Below, in pieces: positions 1 through 7,281 of a stretch of DNA of 64,000 nucleotides. The DNA comes from Lysobacter sp. TY2-98 (lineage in GTDB: Bacteria > Pseudomonadota > Gammaproteobacteria > Xanthomonadales > Xanthomonadaceae): assembly GCF_003367355.1 (NCBI RefSeq), contig NZ_CP031413.1, forward strand, positions 1,054,001 to 1,118,000, given 5' to 3'. The position numbers and the translations under genes are program-made. The stretch's first letter is position 1; every line of letters begins with the position of its first letter. The notes beneath the pieces were generated by a model. The model ran no database searches and was not told where the DNA came from. It was given only the letters and a program-made list of their open reading frames with translations.

Positions 1-333
1 CACTATCGCGGCATCGCACCGGTGCTGGCGCTCACCAAGATGATCGAGAAGGAAGAGGGCGTTGCACCGGCGCGCGCGTACCTTGCGAAAGAACTCAAGA
101 ATCGCCCGTCCGTGCGAGGCGAGGCGGCGCTGATCGAGCTTTCGCTCGCCGAAGAAGCCGATCCGACGGCGACATTGATCGACCTTCGCAACATCACCGA
201 CCAGCTACTGGTGCGTAACCCGAGCTATCGCTGCACCCGATGCGGTTTCGGCGCACGCAGCCACCACTGGCAGTGTCCAAGCTGCAAGGAGTGGGGCTCG
301 GTGAAGCCGCTGCTCAATTACGCGGTCGTGTGA
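1..333 (+). CDS. lapB: LapB (YciM) C-terminal part, LPS assembly regulator
   Basis: Partial: the frame is open at the left edge and only the last 110 residues are present. LapB is an inner-membrane-anchored, cytoplasmic TPR protein that in enterobacteria controls LpxC turnover and LPS assembly. What is visible is the end of the TPR array and then the diagnostic C-terminal rubredoxin-like zinc ribbon, with cysteine pairs CTRCGFG and CPSCKEWGS separated by about ten residues. The stop codon overlaps the GTG start of the next gene (GTGTGA), so the glycosyltransferase behind it is probably co-transcribed and translationally coupled. Confidence 0.9.
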   Translation, partial: HYRGIAPVLALTKMIEKEEGVAPARAYLAKELKNRPSVRGEAALIELSLAEEADPTATLIDLRNITDQLLVRNPSYRCTRCGFGARSHHWQCPSCKEWGSVKPLLNYAVV

Positions 334-1310
334 GCCCGATCGTTCTCGCCATCGCAGTGCTGATGGTTTCGGCAGCCGGTACGGCGCTGGCGCGTGCGTA
401 TGCGTTGCGCCGACGTCTCGTCGATGAGCCGGGCGAACGGCGCAGTCATTCCGTCGCGACGCCGCGGGGCGGCGGGGCTGGGCCCGTCGTGGCGATTGCA
501 CTCGCGATGCTTTTCATCGCGATGCGCGTCGGCGAAACACCGTCGGTGCTGCTCGCGCTCACCGGGTTCGTCATGGTTGCAGCCATCGGCGCATGGGACG
601 ACCACCGCCCACTGCCGGCGTCGCTCCGATTGGTCGTTCACGTCGCCGCGGGCGCGTTGCTCGCGTTCGCGAACGCCGATCCTCTTGCGGCGCCGGTTCT
701 CTTCGCCCTGACGCTCGGACTGGCCGTCGTCCTCGTCAACGTCTGGAACTTCATGGACGGCATCGACGGCATCGCCGCGTCGCAGGCCGCGCTGGTCGCG
801 ATCGCTGCGATCGCGGTCGGTCGCGGGCTGTCGGGCAGTGCGATCGCGGTCGTGGTGGCCGCGGCCTGCATGGGCTTCCTGCCCTTCAATTTTCCTCGAG
901 CGCGCATCTTCATGGGCGACGTGGGGAGCGGGGCATTGGGCTTCGCGATCACGATGCTGGTCGCGGAGACCGGCAGGCGATCGATGATCGACGGGCTGCG
1001 GCTGTTGCTGCCGCTGTCGCCGTTCCTCGTCGACGCGACGATGACCCTTGCGCGCCGCGTTATCCGGCGTGAGCGCTGGTGGCAGGCGCATGCGCAGCAC
1101 CTGTACCAAGGGCTAGCGCGCAAATACGGCCATGGGCGGGTAACAGCCGGTTACGCGGCGGTGACTGCGGTCGCCGCGTTGACGGCGCTCGCCACGGCGT
1201 CCGAAGGCCCAGCCGTTACCATAGCGTCGCTGGTCGTGTGGTATACGGGCGCGGCCGTGTCGTGGTTGCTGCTTCAGCGAGGGATCGCTCATGCGGCGCG
1301 TCAGGACTAA
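330..1310 (+). CDS. WecA/MraY-type undecaprenyl-phosphate glycosyl-1-phosphate transferase
   Basis: Polytopic membrane enzyme of glycosyltransferase family 4 that transfers a sugar-1-phosphate from a UDP-sugar to undecaprenyl phosphate, starting an O-antigen or exopolysaccharide repeat. I chose the GTG at 330, which overlaps the lapB stop; the frame opens earlier at 240, but that part lies inside lapB. The 326-residue product has about ten hydrophobic segments, the catalytic Asp cluster in NFMDGIDGIAA, the second signature ARIFMGDVGSGALGF, and a His-rich cytoplasmic loop (HAQHLYQGL) typical of WecA-like enzymes. The next two genes supply nucleotide-sugar modification. The exact sugar cannot be read from sequence. 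Confidence 0.88.
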   Translation: MSPIVLAIAVLMVSAAGTALARAYALRRRLVDEPGERRSHSVATPRGGGAGPVVAIALAMLFIAMRVGETPSVLLALTGFVMVAAIGAWDDHRPLPASLRLVVHVAAGALLAFANADPLAAPVLFALTLGLAVVLVNVWNFMDGIDGIAASQAALVAIAAIAVGRGLSGSAIAVVVAAACMGFLPFNFPRARIFMGDVGSGALGFAITMLVAETGRRSMIDGLRLLLPLSPFLVDATMTLARRVIRRERWWQAHAQHLYQGLARKYGHGRVTAGYAAVTAVAALTALATASEGPAVTIASLVVWYTGAAVSWLLLQRGIAHAARQD

Positions 1311-1323
1311 CCGAGAAGGATCG

Positions 1324-3231
1324 ATGGCCCGATTGTTGACCCCATGGCAGGCGCGCCTGCCGCGCATCGCAGTCGCGGCACATGACCTGGCCATGGTGTG
1401 GGTGGTCTGGTTCGGCTTGCACTGGATGCGCTACGCGGTCGAGCCGAGTTCGCCCGACCTGCCGCTCTGGTCGCTGGAGACCGCGCTCGTTCTCGCGGTG
1501 CAGGGCGTGGCGTTCTGGTACGTCGGCCTCTATCGCGGCCTGTGGCGCTTCGCCAGCGTGCCCGATCTCTGGAACATCCTGAAGGCGTCGGTGATCGGCA
1601 TCATCGGCGTCGTCGCGGCGCTGTTCCTGTACAACCGCATGGATGCCGTGCCGCGCGGCGTGCTCGTGCTCTATCCGGTCGTACTGGCAGCGATGCTGGG
1701 CGCCCCGCGCCTGGTCTATCGCGCGTGGAAGGACGCGCAGTACGAAGGTCGTCGGACCTCATCAACCCGCGTGCTCATTCTCGGCGCCGGGCAGGCGGCC
1801 GAAGCGCTGGTGCGTGACCTGCGTCGTTTCGGTACCTACCAGCCGGTCGGCTTCCTCGACGACGCACCGCGCCTGCGCGGCTCGAAGATGCACGGCGTGC
1901 CGGTTCTGGGCGCGATCGACCAGCTTCCCGCGATCGCGCGCGAAACCGCGGCGCAGCTCGTGGTGATCGCGATTCCCTCGGCCGACGCCACGTCGCTGCA
2001 GCGCATCGTCACCATCTGTGAGCGTAGCGGCCTGCCGTTCCGTTCCGTGCCGCGCCTGCAGGACGTGCTGGAAGGCCGTTCGATGCCGGGCGAGCTGAAG
2101 GAAGTCGCGATCGAAGACCTGCTCGGTCGCAAGCCGGTGCTGCCGGACTGGAAGGCAATTCGCGGCTGGCTGGGTGGCCGTTCGGTGCTGGTGACCGGCG
2201 CGGGCGGATCGATCGGTGCGGAACTCTGCCGCCAGTGCGCGCGGCACGGTGCGCGGCGCATCGCGCTCGTCGAGATGGACGAGCTCGCGTTGATGACAAC
2301 CGAGACGGCGCTGCGACGAGACTTCCCCGACATCGAAACGATTCCAGTGCTGGGCGACTGCGGCGATCCGGCCGTGATCGCCTACGCGATCGCGCGTTCG
2401 CAGCCCGAGGCCGTCTTCCATGCAGCGGCCTACAAGCAGGTGCCGGTGCTCGAAGCGCAGCTGCGCGAAGCCGTGCGCAACAACATTCTCGCGACGCACC
2501 GCGTTGCGCAGGCGTGTCGCGATGCCTCGGTCGGTACCTTCGTCCTGATCTCGACGGACAAGGCGGTCGATCCGGTCAACGTGCTCGGTGCGACCAAGCG
2601 CATGGCGGAAATGGTCTGTCAGGCGCTTGCCGATTGCCCGACGCGGTTCGTCACCGTGCGCTTCGGCAACGTGCTCGATTCGGCCGGCAGCGTCGTGCCG
2701 CTGTTCCGCGAGCAGATCCGTGCGGGTGGGCCGGTCACCGTGACCGATCCCGAGGTGACGCGCTTCTTCATGACAATTCCCGAGGCCTGCCAGCTCATCC
2801 TGCAGGCCTCCGCAATCGGCACGCACGAGGCCGTGTACACGCTCGACATGGGTGAGCCCGTGCCGATCCGCCTGCTTGCCGAGCAGATGATCCGGCTGGC
2901 CGGCAAACATCCGGGCCGTGATGTCGCGATCGTCTACACCGGCCTGCGTCCGGGCGAGAAGCTGCACGAGACCTTGTTCCACGCCGACGAGCGTTATCGC
3001 CCGACGCAGCATCCGAAGATCCTGCAGGCCGAGCCGCGCAAGGTCGTGGCGACGCAGGTCGCGGACGCCATCGAGCGCTTCCGCGATGCCTGCACCCGCT
3101 ATGATCTCGACGCGCTCGCGACCCTGCTGTGCGATGCCGTGCCGGAATTCGAGCCGCTCGCGGGCTCCGCGAATCGCTCGGCGACGGGCACCGTCGTCGC
3201 GTTCCCTGCACGGCAGTCGCGCAAGATCTGA
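1324..3231 (+). CDS. Membrane-anchored nucleotide-sugar 4,6-dehydratase (WbpM/CapD/PglF family)
   Basis: A 635-residue polysaccharide biosynthesis protein. It has four N-terminal membrane segments (about residues 15-130), a first Rossmann fold with GAGQAAEALVRDL, and a C-terminal extended SDR domain beginning VLVTGAGGSIGAELCRQ near residue 285. The family dehydrates UDP-GlcNAc to the 4-keto-6-deoxy sugar that feeds O-antigen or glycan synthesis. The active-site region reads ISTDKAVDPVNVLGATKR, matching large WbpM-type enzymes that lack the usual SDR tyrosine. The ATG at 1324 is preferred over the in-frame ATG at 1291 because GAGAAGGA lies just ahead of it. The downstream galU fits a nucleotide-sugar cluster. 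Confidence 0.92.
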   Translation: MARLLTPWQARLPRIAVAAHDLAMVWVVWFGLHWMRYAVEPSSPDLPLWSLETALVLAVQGVAFWYVGLYRGLWRFASVPDLWNILKASVIGIIGVVAALFLYNRMDAVPRGVLVLYPVVLAAMLGAPRLVYRAWKDAQYEGRRTSSTRVLILGAGQAAEALVRDLRRFGTYQPVGFLDDAPRLRGSKMHGVPVLGAIDQLPAIARETAAQLVVIAIPSADATSLQRIVTICERSGLPFRSVPRLQDVLEGRSMPGELKEVAIEDLLGRKPVLPDWKAIRGWLGGRSVLVTGAGGSIGAELCRQCARHGARRIALVEMDELALMTTETALRRDFPDIETIPVLGDCGDPAVIAYAIARSQPEAVFHAAAYKQVPVLEAQLREAVRNNILATHRVAQACRDASVGTFVLISTDKAVDPVNVLGATKRMAEMVCQALADCPTRFVTVRFGNVLDSAGSVVPLFREQIRAGGPVTVTDPEVTRFFMTIPEACQLILQASAIGTHEAVYTLDMGEPVPIRLLAEQMIRLAGKHPGRDVAIVYTGLRPGEKLHETLFHADERYRPTQHPKILQAEPRKVVATQVADAIERFRDACTRYDLDALATLLCDAVPEFEPLAGSANRSATGTVVAFPARQSRKI

Positions 3232-3268
3232 GCGATTCTGCTCCCGTAAATCGAAAATCGAATTCTCG

Positions 3269-4180
3269 ATGACCTCGACCCGCACGCGTCGCATCCGCAA
3301 GGCTGTCTTTCCCGTCGCCGGACTCGGTACGCGTTTCCTTCCCGCCACCAAGACGGTGCCGAAGGAAATGCTGCCGATCATCGACAAGCCGCTGATCCAG
3401 TACGCGGTCGACGAAGCGATCGAGGCCGGTTGCGACACGCTGGTGTTCATCACCAACCGCTACAAGCACGCCGTCGCGGACTACTTCGACAAGGCCTACG
3501 AGCTCGAACAGAAGCTCGAAGCCGCGGGCAAGCACGAACAGCTCGAACTGGTGCGCCACGTGCTGCCTCCGGGCGTCAAGACGATCTTCGTCACGCAGAC
3601 GGAAGCGCTGGGCCTCGGCCACGCCGTGCTCTGCGCGAAGGAAGTCATCGGCGACGAGCCGTTTGCCGTGCTGCTCCCGGACGACCTGATCTGGAACCGC
3701 GGCCCCGGCGCGCTCAAGCAGATGGCCGACGCGGCGGAAGAAAACAGCTGCAGCGCAATCGCTGTGCAGGACGTGCCGCACGAGATGACCGGCAGCTACG
3801 GCATCGTCGCGACGCAGGATTTCGCGAATCGTCGTGGGCGCATCACGCGCATCGTCGAGAAGCCGAAGCCGGAGGACGCGCCGAGCGATCTCGCGGTTGT
3901 TGGCCGCTACGTGCTTTCGCCCCGCATCTTCGAACTGCTCGAAACCACCACGCCGGGGGCCGGCGGTGAGATCCAGCTGACGGACGCGATCCAGCGCCTG
4001 CTCGAGGACGAAGTTGTCGACGCGTACCGTTTCCGCGGCACGCGTTTCGACTGCGGCACGCACATCGGGCTGATCGAAGCGACGATCCGCTACGCGCTCG
4101 ACCACGAGAAGCTCAGCGACGCGGCGGCCGACATGATGCGCAACGCGCTCGTCGAGCTCGGCGTGGTCGAAATCAGCTGA
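3269..4180 (+). CDS. galU: UTP-glucose-1-phosphate uridylyltransferase
   Basis: Cytoplasmic enzyme making UDP-glucose from UTP and glucose-1-phosphate. The 303-residue length is standard. The nucleotidyltransferase signature is plain near the N-terminus: AVFPVAGLGTRFLPATKTVPKEMLPI, here described by its key GLGTRFLP and KEMLP segments. LPDDLIWN and the EKPKPEDAPSD loop follow in the usual order. The start at 3269 gives the normal GalU N-terminus; the frame continues far upstream inside the previous gene, but that is out-of-frame coding shadow. No strong Shine-Dalgarno is seen, so start confidence is moderate. It sits 37 nt behind the dehydratase gene and probably belongs to the same transcript. 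Confidence 0.96.
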   Translation: MTSTRTRRIRKAVFPVAGLGTRFLPATKTVPKEMLPIIDKPLIQYAVDEAIEAGCDTLVFITNRYKHAVADYFDKAYELEQKLEAAGKHEQLELVRHVLPPGVKTIFVTQTEALGLGHAVLCAKEVIGDEPFAVLLPDDLIWNRGPGALKQMADAAEENSCSAIAVQDVPHEMTGSYGIVATQDFANRRGRITRIVEKPKPEDAPSDLAVVGRYVLSPRIFELLETTTPGAGGEIQLTDAIQRLLEDEVVDAYRFRGTRFDCGTHIGLIEATIRYALDHEKLSDAAADMMRNALVELGVVEIS

Positions 4181-4218
4181 GGCTGGACAGCGCGGGCGCG
4201 GCGCGCCACGCTCGCGCG

Positions 4219-5514
4219 ATGCCCCGATTCCAAGGCGATTACTACAGCGCGAGTGCCGGTCCGCCACCGGCGGCGCGCCCGTTGGCGCGCGAGATCGACT
4301 GCGATGTCTGCGTCGTGGGCGGCGGCTTCGCCGGGCTCAATACGGCGCTGGGACTGCTCGAACGTGGCCGGAACGATCTCGTGCTGCTCGAATCGCAGCA
4401 TATCGGTTACGGCGCGTCGGGCCGCAATGGCGGCTTCGTATTCGGTGGCTATTCCCGCGACGAAGATCGACTGCTCGCCGACCTCGGGCCGGATGTCGCG
4501 CGCGAGGTCTACGGCTGGACGAACGAGGCCGTGCGTCGAATCCGCGATCGCATCGACCACTATGGCGTTCATTGCGACGTCGTCGACGGCGGCGTGATCT
4601 GGGCGAACTGGTTCGATGATCCGACGCCACTGGCGACGCGACAGGCGTTGCTCGCGCAGCGATACGGCGTGGACTGGGTGTGGCTGGATCGCGAGGAGAT
4701 GCGCCGCCGCGTCGTCAGCGAACGCTATGCCGACGGCTTGTTCGAGGCGGCCGCGTTCCATTTCCATCCGTTGCGCTATGCGCGCGGGCTCGCGGGAGTC
4801 CTCGAGGACGGCGGTGCGCGCGTGCACGAGGGCACACCGGCGGTCGCGCTGGATCGCGACGGTGATCGCTGGCGCGTTCGCACGCCGGGTGGTGCGGTGC
4901 GCGCGAGAACCGTCGTACTCGCCTGTGGCGGATATCTCGCAAAGCTGCGGCGCCGCGTGGACGCAGCCGTGTTGCCGATCGCGACGTACGTCATGGTCAC
5001 CGAGCCGCTCGGGGATCGCTTGCACGAGGTGCTGCGCACACCGGCGGCGGTCTATGACACGCGCTTCGCGTTCGACTACTACCGCCCGCTGCCGGACACG
5101 CGACTGTTGTGGGGCGGCCGCATCTCGGTGCTGGATCGATCCCCGGTCGAGGTGGAGAAGCTGCTCGTCGCCGACATGCTGCGAGTGTTTCCACAGCTAC
5201 AGGGCGTTGCGATCGATCACGCCTGGTCGGGCCTGATGAGCTATGCGCCGCACGAGATGCCGCACGTGCTGCAGGCGGAGCCGGGGCTGTGGGTCGCGCA
5301 GGCATTCGGCGGACATGGCGTCGCGCCGACGACGGCTGCGGGCGATCTGGTGGCGTCGGCGATCGCGGAAGGGGACACGCGCTGGCAGCTGCTGTCGCGC
5401 TACGGCCTGATGCCGGCGTTCAAGCCTGCAGGCTTCCTCGGCGCGCAGCTCGGCTACTGGTGGGCCAGTGCGAAGGATGCGGCGAAGGAGTGGGGCGAGC
5501 GTCGTCGCGGTTGA
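4219..5514 (+). CDS. FAD-dependent oxidoreductase (DAO family)
   Basis: A 431-residue flavoprotein of the D-amino-acid oxidase / glycine oxidase superfamily. The dinucleotide-binding motif CVVGGGFAGLNTALGLLERG starts near residue 32, followed by the ligand motif GYGASGRNGGFVFGG typical of the OrdL/PuuB subgroup of amine and amino-acid oxidases. A second conserved block near the C-terminus (WVAQAFGGHGVAPTTAAG) closes the FAD site. The substrate cannot be assigned; gamma-glutamylputrescine oxidase-like and sarcosine oxidase-like enzymes share this architecture. It starts 38 nt after galU, but its chemistry has no obvious link to nucleotide sugars. Confidence 0.88.
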   Translation: MPRFQGDYYSASAGPPPAARPLAREIDCDVCVVGGGFAGLNTALGLLERGRNDLVLLESQHIGYGASGRNGGFVFGGYSRDEDRLLADLGPDVAREVYGWTNEAVRRIRDRIDHYGVHCDVVDGGVIWANWFDDPTPLATRQALLAQRYGVDWVWLDREEMRRRVVSERYADGLFEAAAFHFHPLRYARGLAGVLEDGGARVHEGTPAVALDRDGDRWRVRTPGGAVRARTVVLACGGYLAKLRRRVDAAVLPIATYVMVTEPLGDRLHEVLRTPAAVYDTRFAFDYYRPLPDTRLLWGGRISVLDRSPVEVEKLLVADMLRVFPQLQGVAIDHAWSGLMSYAPHEMPHVLQAEPGLWVAQAFGGHGVAPTTAAGDLVASAIAEGDTRWQLLSRYGLMPAFKPAGFLGAQLGYWWASAKDAAKEWGERRRG

Positions 5515-5628
5515 GGTGGGGTACGGCGGTCTGACATGACGGATCAGTAATGCCGCGGCCATCGCGGGGTGGTCCGCCCGGGCGCAGTGTGGGGTGCGTG
5601 GCGATCCGCCACGATCCGGGACACGTCC

Positions 5629-5925
5629 ATGCGCCGTCTGCCTCTCACTGCCGTCGCGGTCCTGTTCGCCCTCAGCCTGTCTGCGGCGGCGGCGCCCTCC
5701 GCGGCGCCGCCTGCCCATGCGACAACCGCTCCCGCGAAGGCCGCACTAGTTACCGCGAAGCCCGCAACGCCGATGCCGCACGCATCGCCGACGTCAAAGG
5801 TCGCAGCTTCGGCAGGTCATTGCCGCGATGCGAAGGGCAAGTTCATCGCGTGCCCGACGACTGCGCCAGCGAAGAAGGCGCCGTGTCGCGACGCCAAGGG
5901 CAAGTTCGTCGCCTGCACGAACTGA
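5629..5925 (+). CDS. Small secreted protein with two CRDAKGKF repeats
   Basis: Function unknown. The ATG at 5629 opens a clear Sec signal peptide (MRRLPLTAVAVLFALSLSA, cleavage near AAA-A); an in-frame ATG at 5569 would push the signal peptide inside, so 5629 is preferred. The mature part is Ala/Pro/Thr-rich and flexible, then carries two near-identical units, CRDAKGKFIAC and CRDAKGKFVAC, separated by a short APAKKAP linker. Each unit has two cysteines nine residues apart, so it could hold one disulfide or bind a metal in the periplasm. A strong terminator follows about 30 nt after the stop, suggesting a monocistronic gene. Confidence 0.7.
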   Translation: MRRLPLTAVAVLFALSLSAAAAPSAAPPAHATTAPAKAALVTAKPATPMPHASPTSKVAASAGHCRDAKGKFIACPTTAPAKKAPCRDAKGKFVACTN

Positions 5926-5953
5926 TGCTCGCGGATTTGCGACGCGCGAATGA

Positions 5954-5985
5954 AACGGGCGACCCGAAGGCCGCCCGTTTTTTCT
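5954..5985 (+). terminator. Rho-independent terminator after the CRDAKGKF gene
   Basis: ACGGGCGACC and GGCCGCCCGT form a ten-base stem (one mismatch) around a CGAA loop, followed by a run of six T. It sits between the stop at 5925 and the convergent thiolase gene ending at 6014. Confidence 0.8.
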
Positions 5986-6013
5986 GCCGACGTAAGCGAG
6001 TCGCCTAAATCGA

Positions 6014-7225
6014 TCAGAGCGCCTCGAGAATTCCCGCGGCGCCCATGCCGGTGCCGATGCACATCGTCACCATGCCGTACTTCTTCTGGTGGCGACGCAT
6101 GCCATGAACGATCGTCGCGGTGCGCACTGCACCGGTCGCGCCGAGCGGATGGCCGAGCGCGATGGCGCCACCGAGCGGGTTGACCTTCGAGGGGTCGAGT
6201 TCGCTGTCCTTGATGACGGCCAGCGCCTGCGCGGCGAACGCTTCGTTCAGTTCGATCCAGTCGAGCTGGTCGCGCGTCAGGCCGGCCTGCTTGAGTGCTT
6301 TCGGGATCGCCGCGTTCGGGCCGATGCCCATGATGTGCGGCGGCACGCCGGCGACCGAGAAGCTCACGAAGCGGGCGAGAGGTGTGAGGCCGTACTGCTT
6401 GATCGCGGCTTCCGATGCAATCAGCACCGCTGCCGCACCGTCGCTCATCTGCGACGAGTTACCTGCGGTCACCGAGCCGCCGAACTGCCTGTTCTTGAAC
6501 ACCGGACGCAGCTTCGCAAGACCCTCCATCGACGTGTCGGCGCGCGGGCCTTCGTCGGTGTCGACGACGCGCTTCTTGAGCTGGATCGCGTTGCCGGCGA
6601 GGTCGGGCACGTGCGACACGACTTCATACGGCGAGATCTCGTCGCGGAATTCGCCACCCGTGATCGCGGCTAGCGCCTTGCGATGGGATTCGACGGCGAA
6701 CGCATCCTGCGCCTCGCGGGCAATATTCCATTCCTTTGCGACGTTCTCGGCCGTGATGCCCATGCCGTAGGCGATCGCGATGTGGTCCTCGTCCTTGTTG
6801 AAGACGCGCGGATTGAGCGCGATCTTGTGACCCATCATCGGCACCATCGACATCGATTCGGTGCCGCCCGCGAGGATCAGGTCGGCATTGCCGAGCCGTA
6901 CCTGGTCAGCCGCGAGCGCAACGGCCTGCAAACCGGACGAGCAGAAACGATTGATCGTCTGCGCGGCAACGACGTCGGGCAGGCCGGCCAGCAGCACGCC
7001 GATACGCGCCACGTTCATGCCCTGCTCGGCTTCCGGCATCGCGCAGCCGATGATGGCGTCGTCGATCTGGTTGACGTCGATGCCCGGCGCCTGCGCGACC
7101 ACGCTGCGCAGTACGTGCGCGAGCATGTCGTCGGGGCGGGTGTTACGGAAGAAGCCGCGCGGCGCCTTGCCCACCGGCGTGCGGGTGGCGGCGACGATAT
7201 AGGCGTCCTGGACTTGCTTGCTCAT
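6014..7225 (-). CDS. Acetyl-CoA C-acyltransferase (3-ketoacyl-CoA thiolase)
   Basis: Last step of fatty-acid beta-oxidation: thiolytic cleavage of 3-ketoacyl-CoA to acetyl-CoA and a shortened acyl-CoA. The 403-residue length is typical of FadA/FadI. The acyl-accepting cysteine is Cys95 in NRFCSSGLQA; the C-terminal half has GGAIALGHPLGATGAVR with the catalytic His and MCIGTGMGAAG with the second catalytic Cys. The start at 7225 gives MSKQVQDAYIVAATRTPVGK, the normal family N-terminus; a longer open frame upstream overlaps the preceding gene and is rejected. It lies 56 nt downstream of the dehydrogenase/hydratase gene and is its beta-oxidation partner. Confidence 0.95.
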   Translation of the reverse strand: MSKQVQDAYIVAATRTPVGKAPRGFFRNTRPDDMLAHVLRSVVAQAPGIDVNQIDDAIIGCAMPEAEQGMNVARIGVLLAGLPDVVAAQTINRFCSSGLQAVALAADQVRLGNADLILAGGTESMSMVPMMGHKIALNPRVFNKDEDHIAIAYGMGITAENVAKEWNIAREAQDAFAVESHRKALAAITGGEFRDEISPYEVVSHVPDLAGNAIQLKKRVVDTDEGPRADTSMEGLAKLRPVFKNRQFGGSVTAGNSSQMSDGAAAVLIASEAAIKQYGLTPLARFVSFSVAGVPPHIMGIGPNAAIPKALKQAGLTRDQLDWIELNEAFAAQALAVIKDSELDPSKVNPLGGAIALGHPLGATGAVRTATIVHGMRRHQKKYGMVTMCIGTGMGAAGILEAL

Positions 7226-7281
7226 GTTCGGTTCTCTGTGTCGAGGTTCGAAGGGGATTCGGAAGGGCGGGCCTTCGAACC

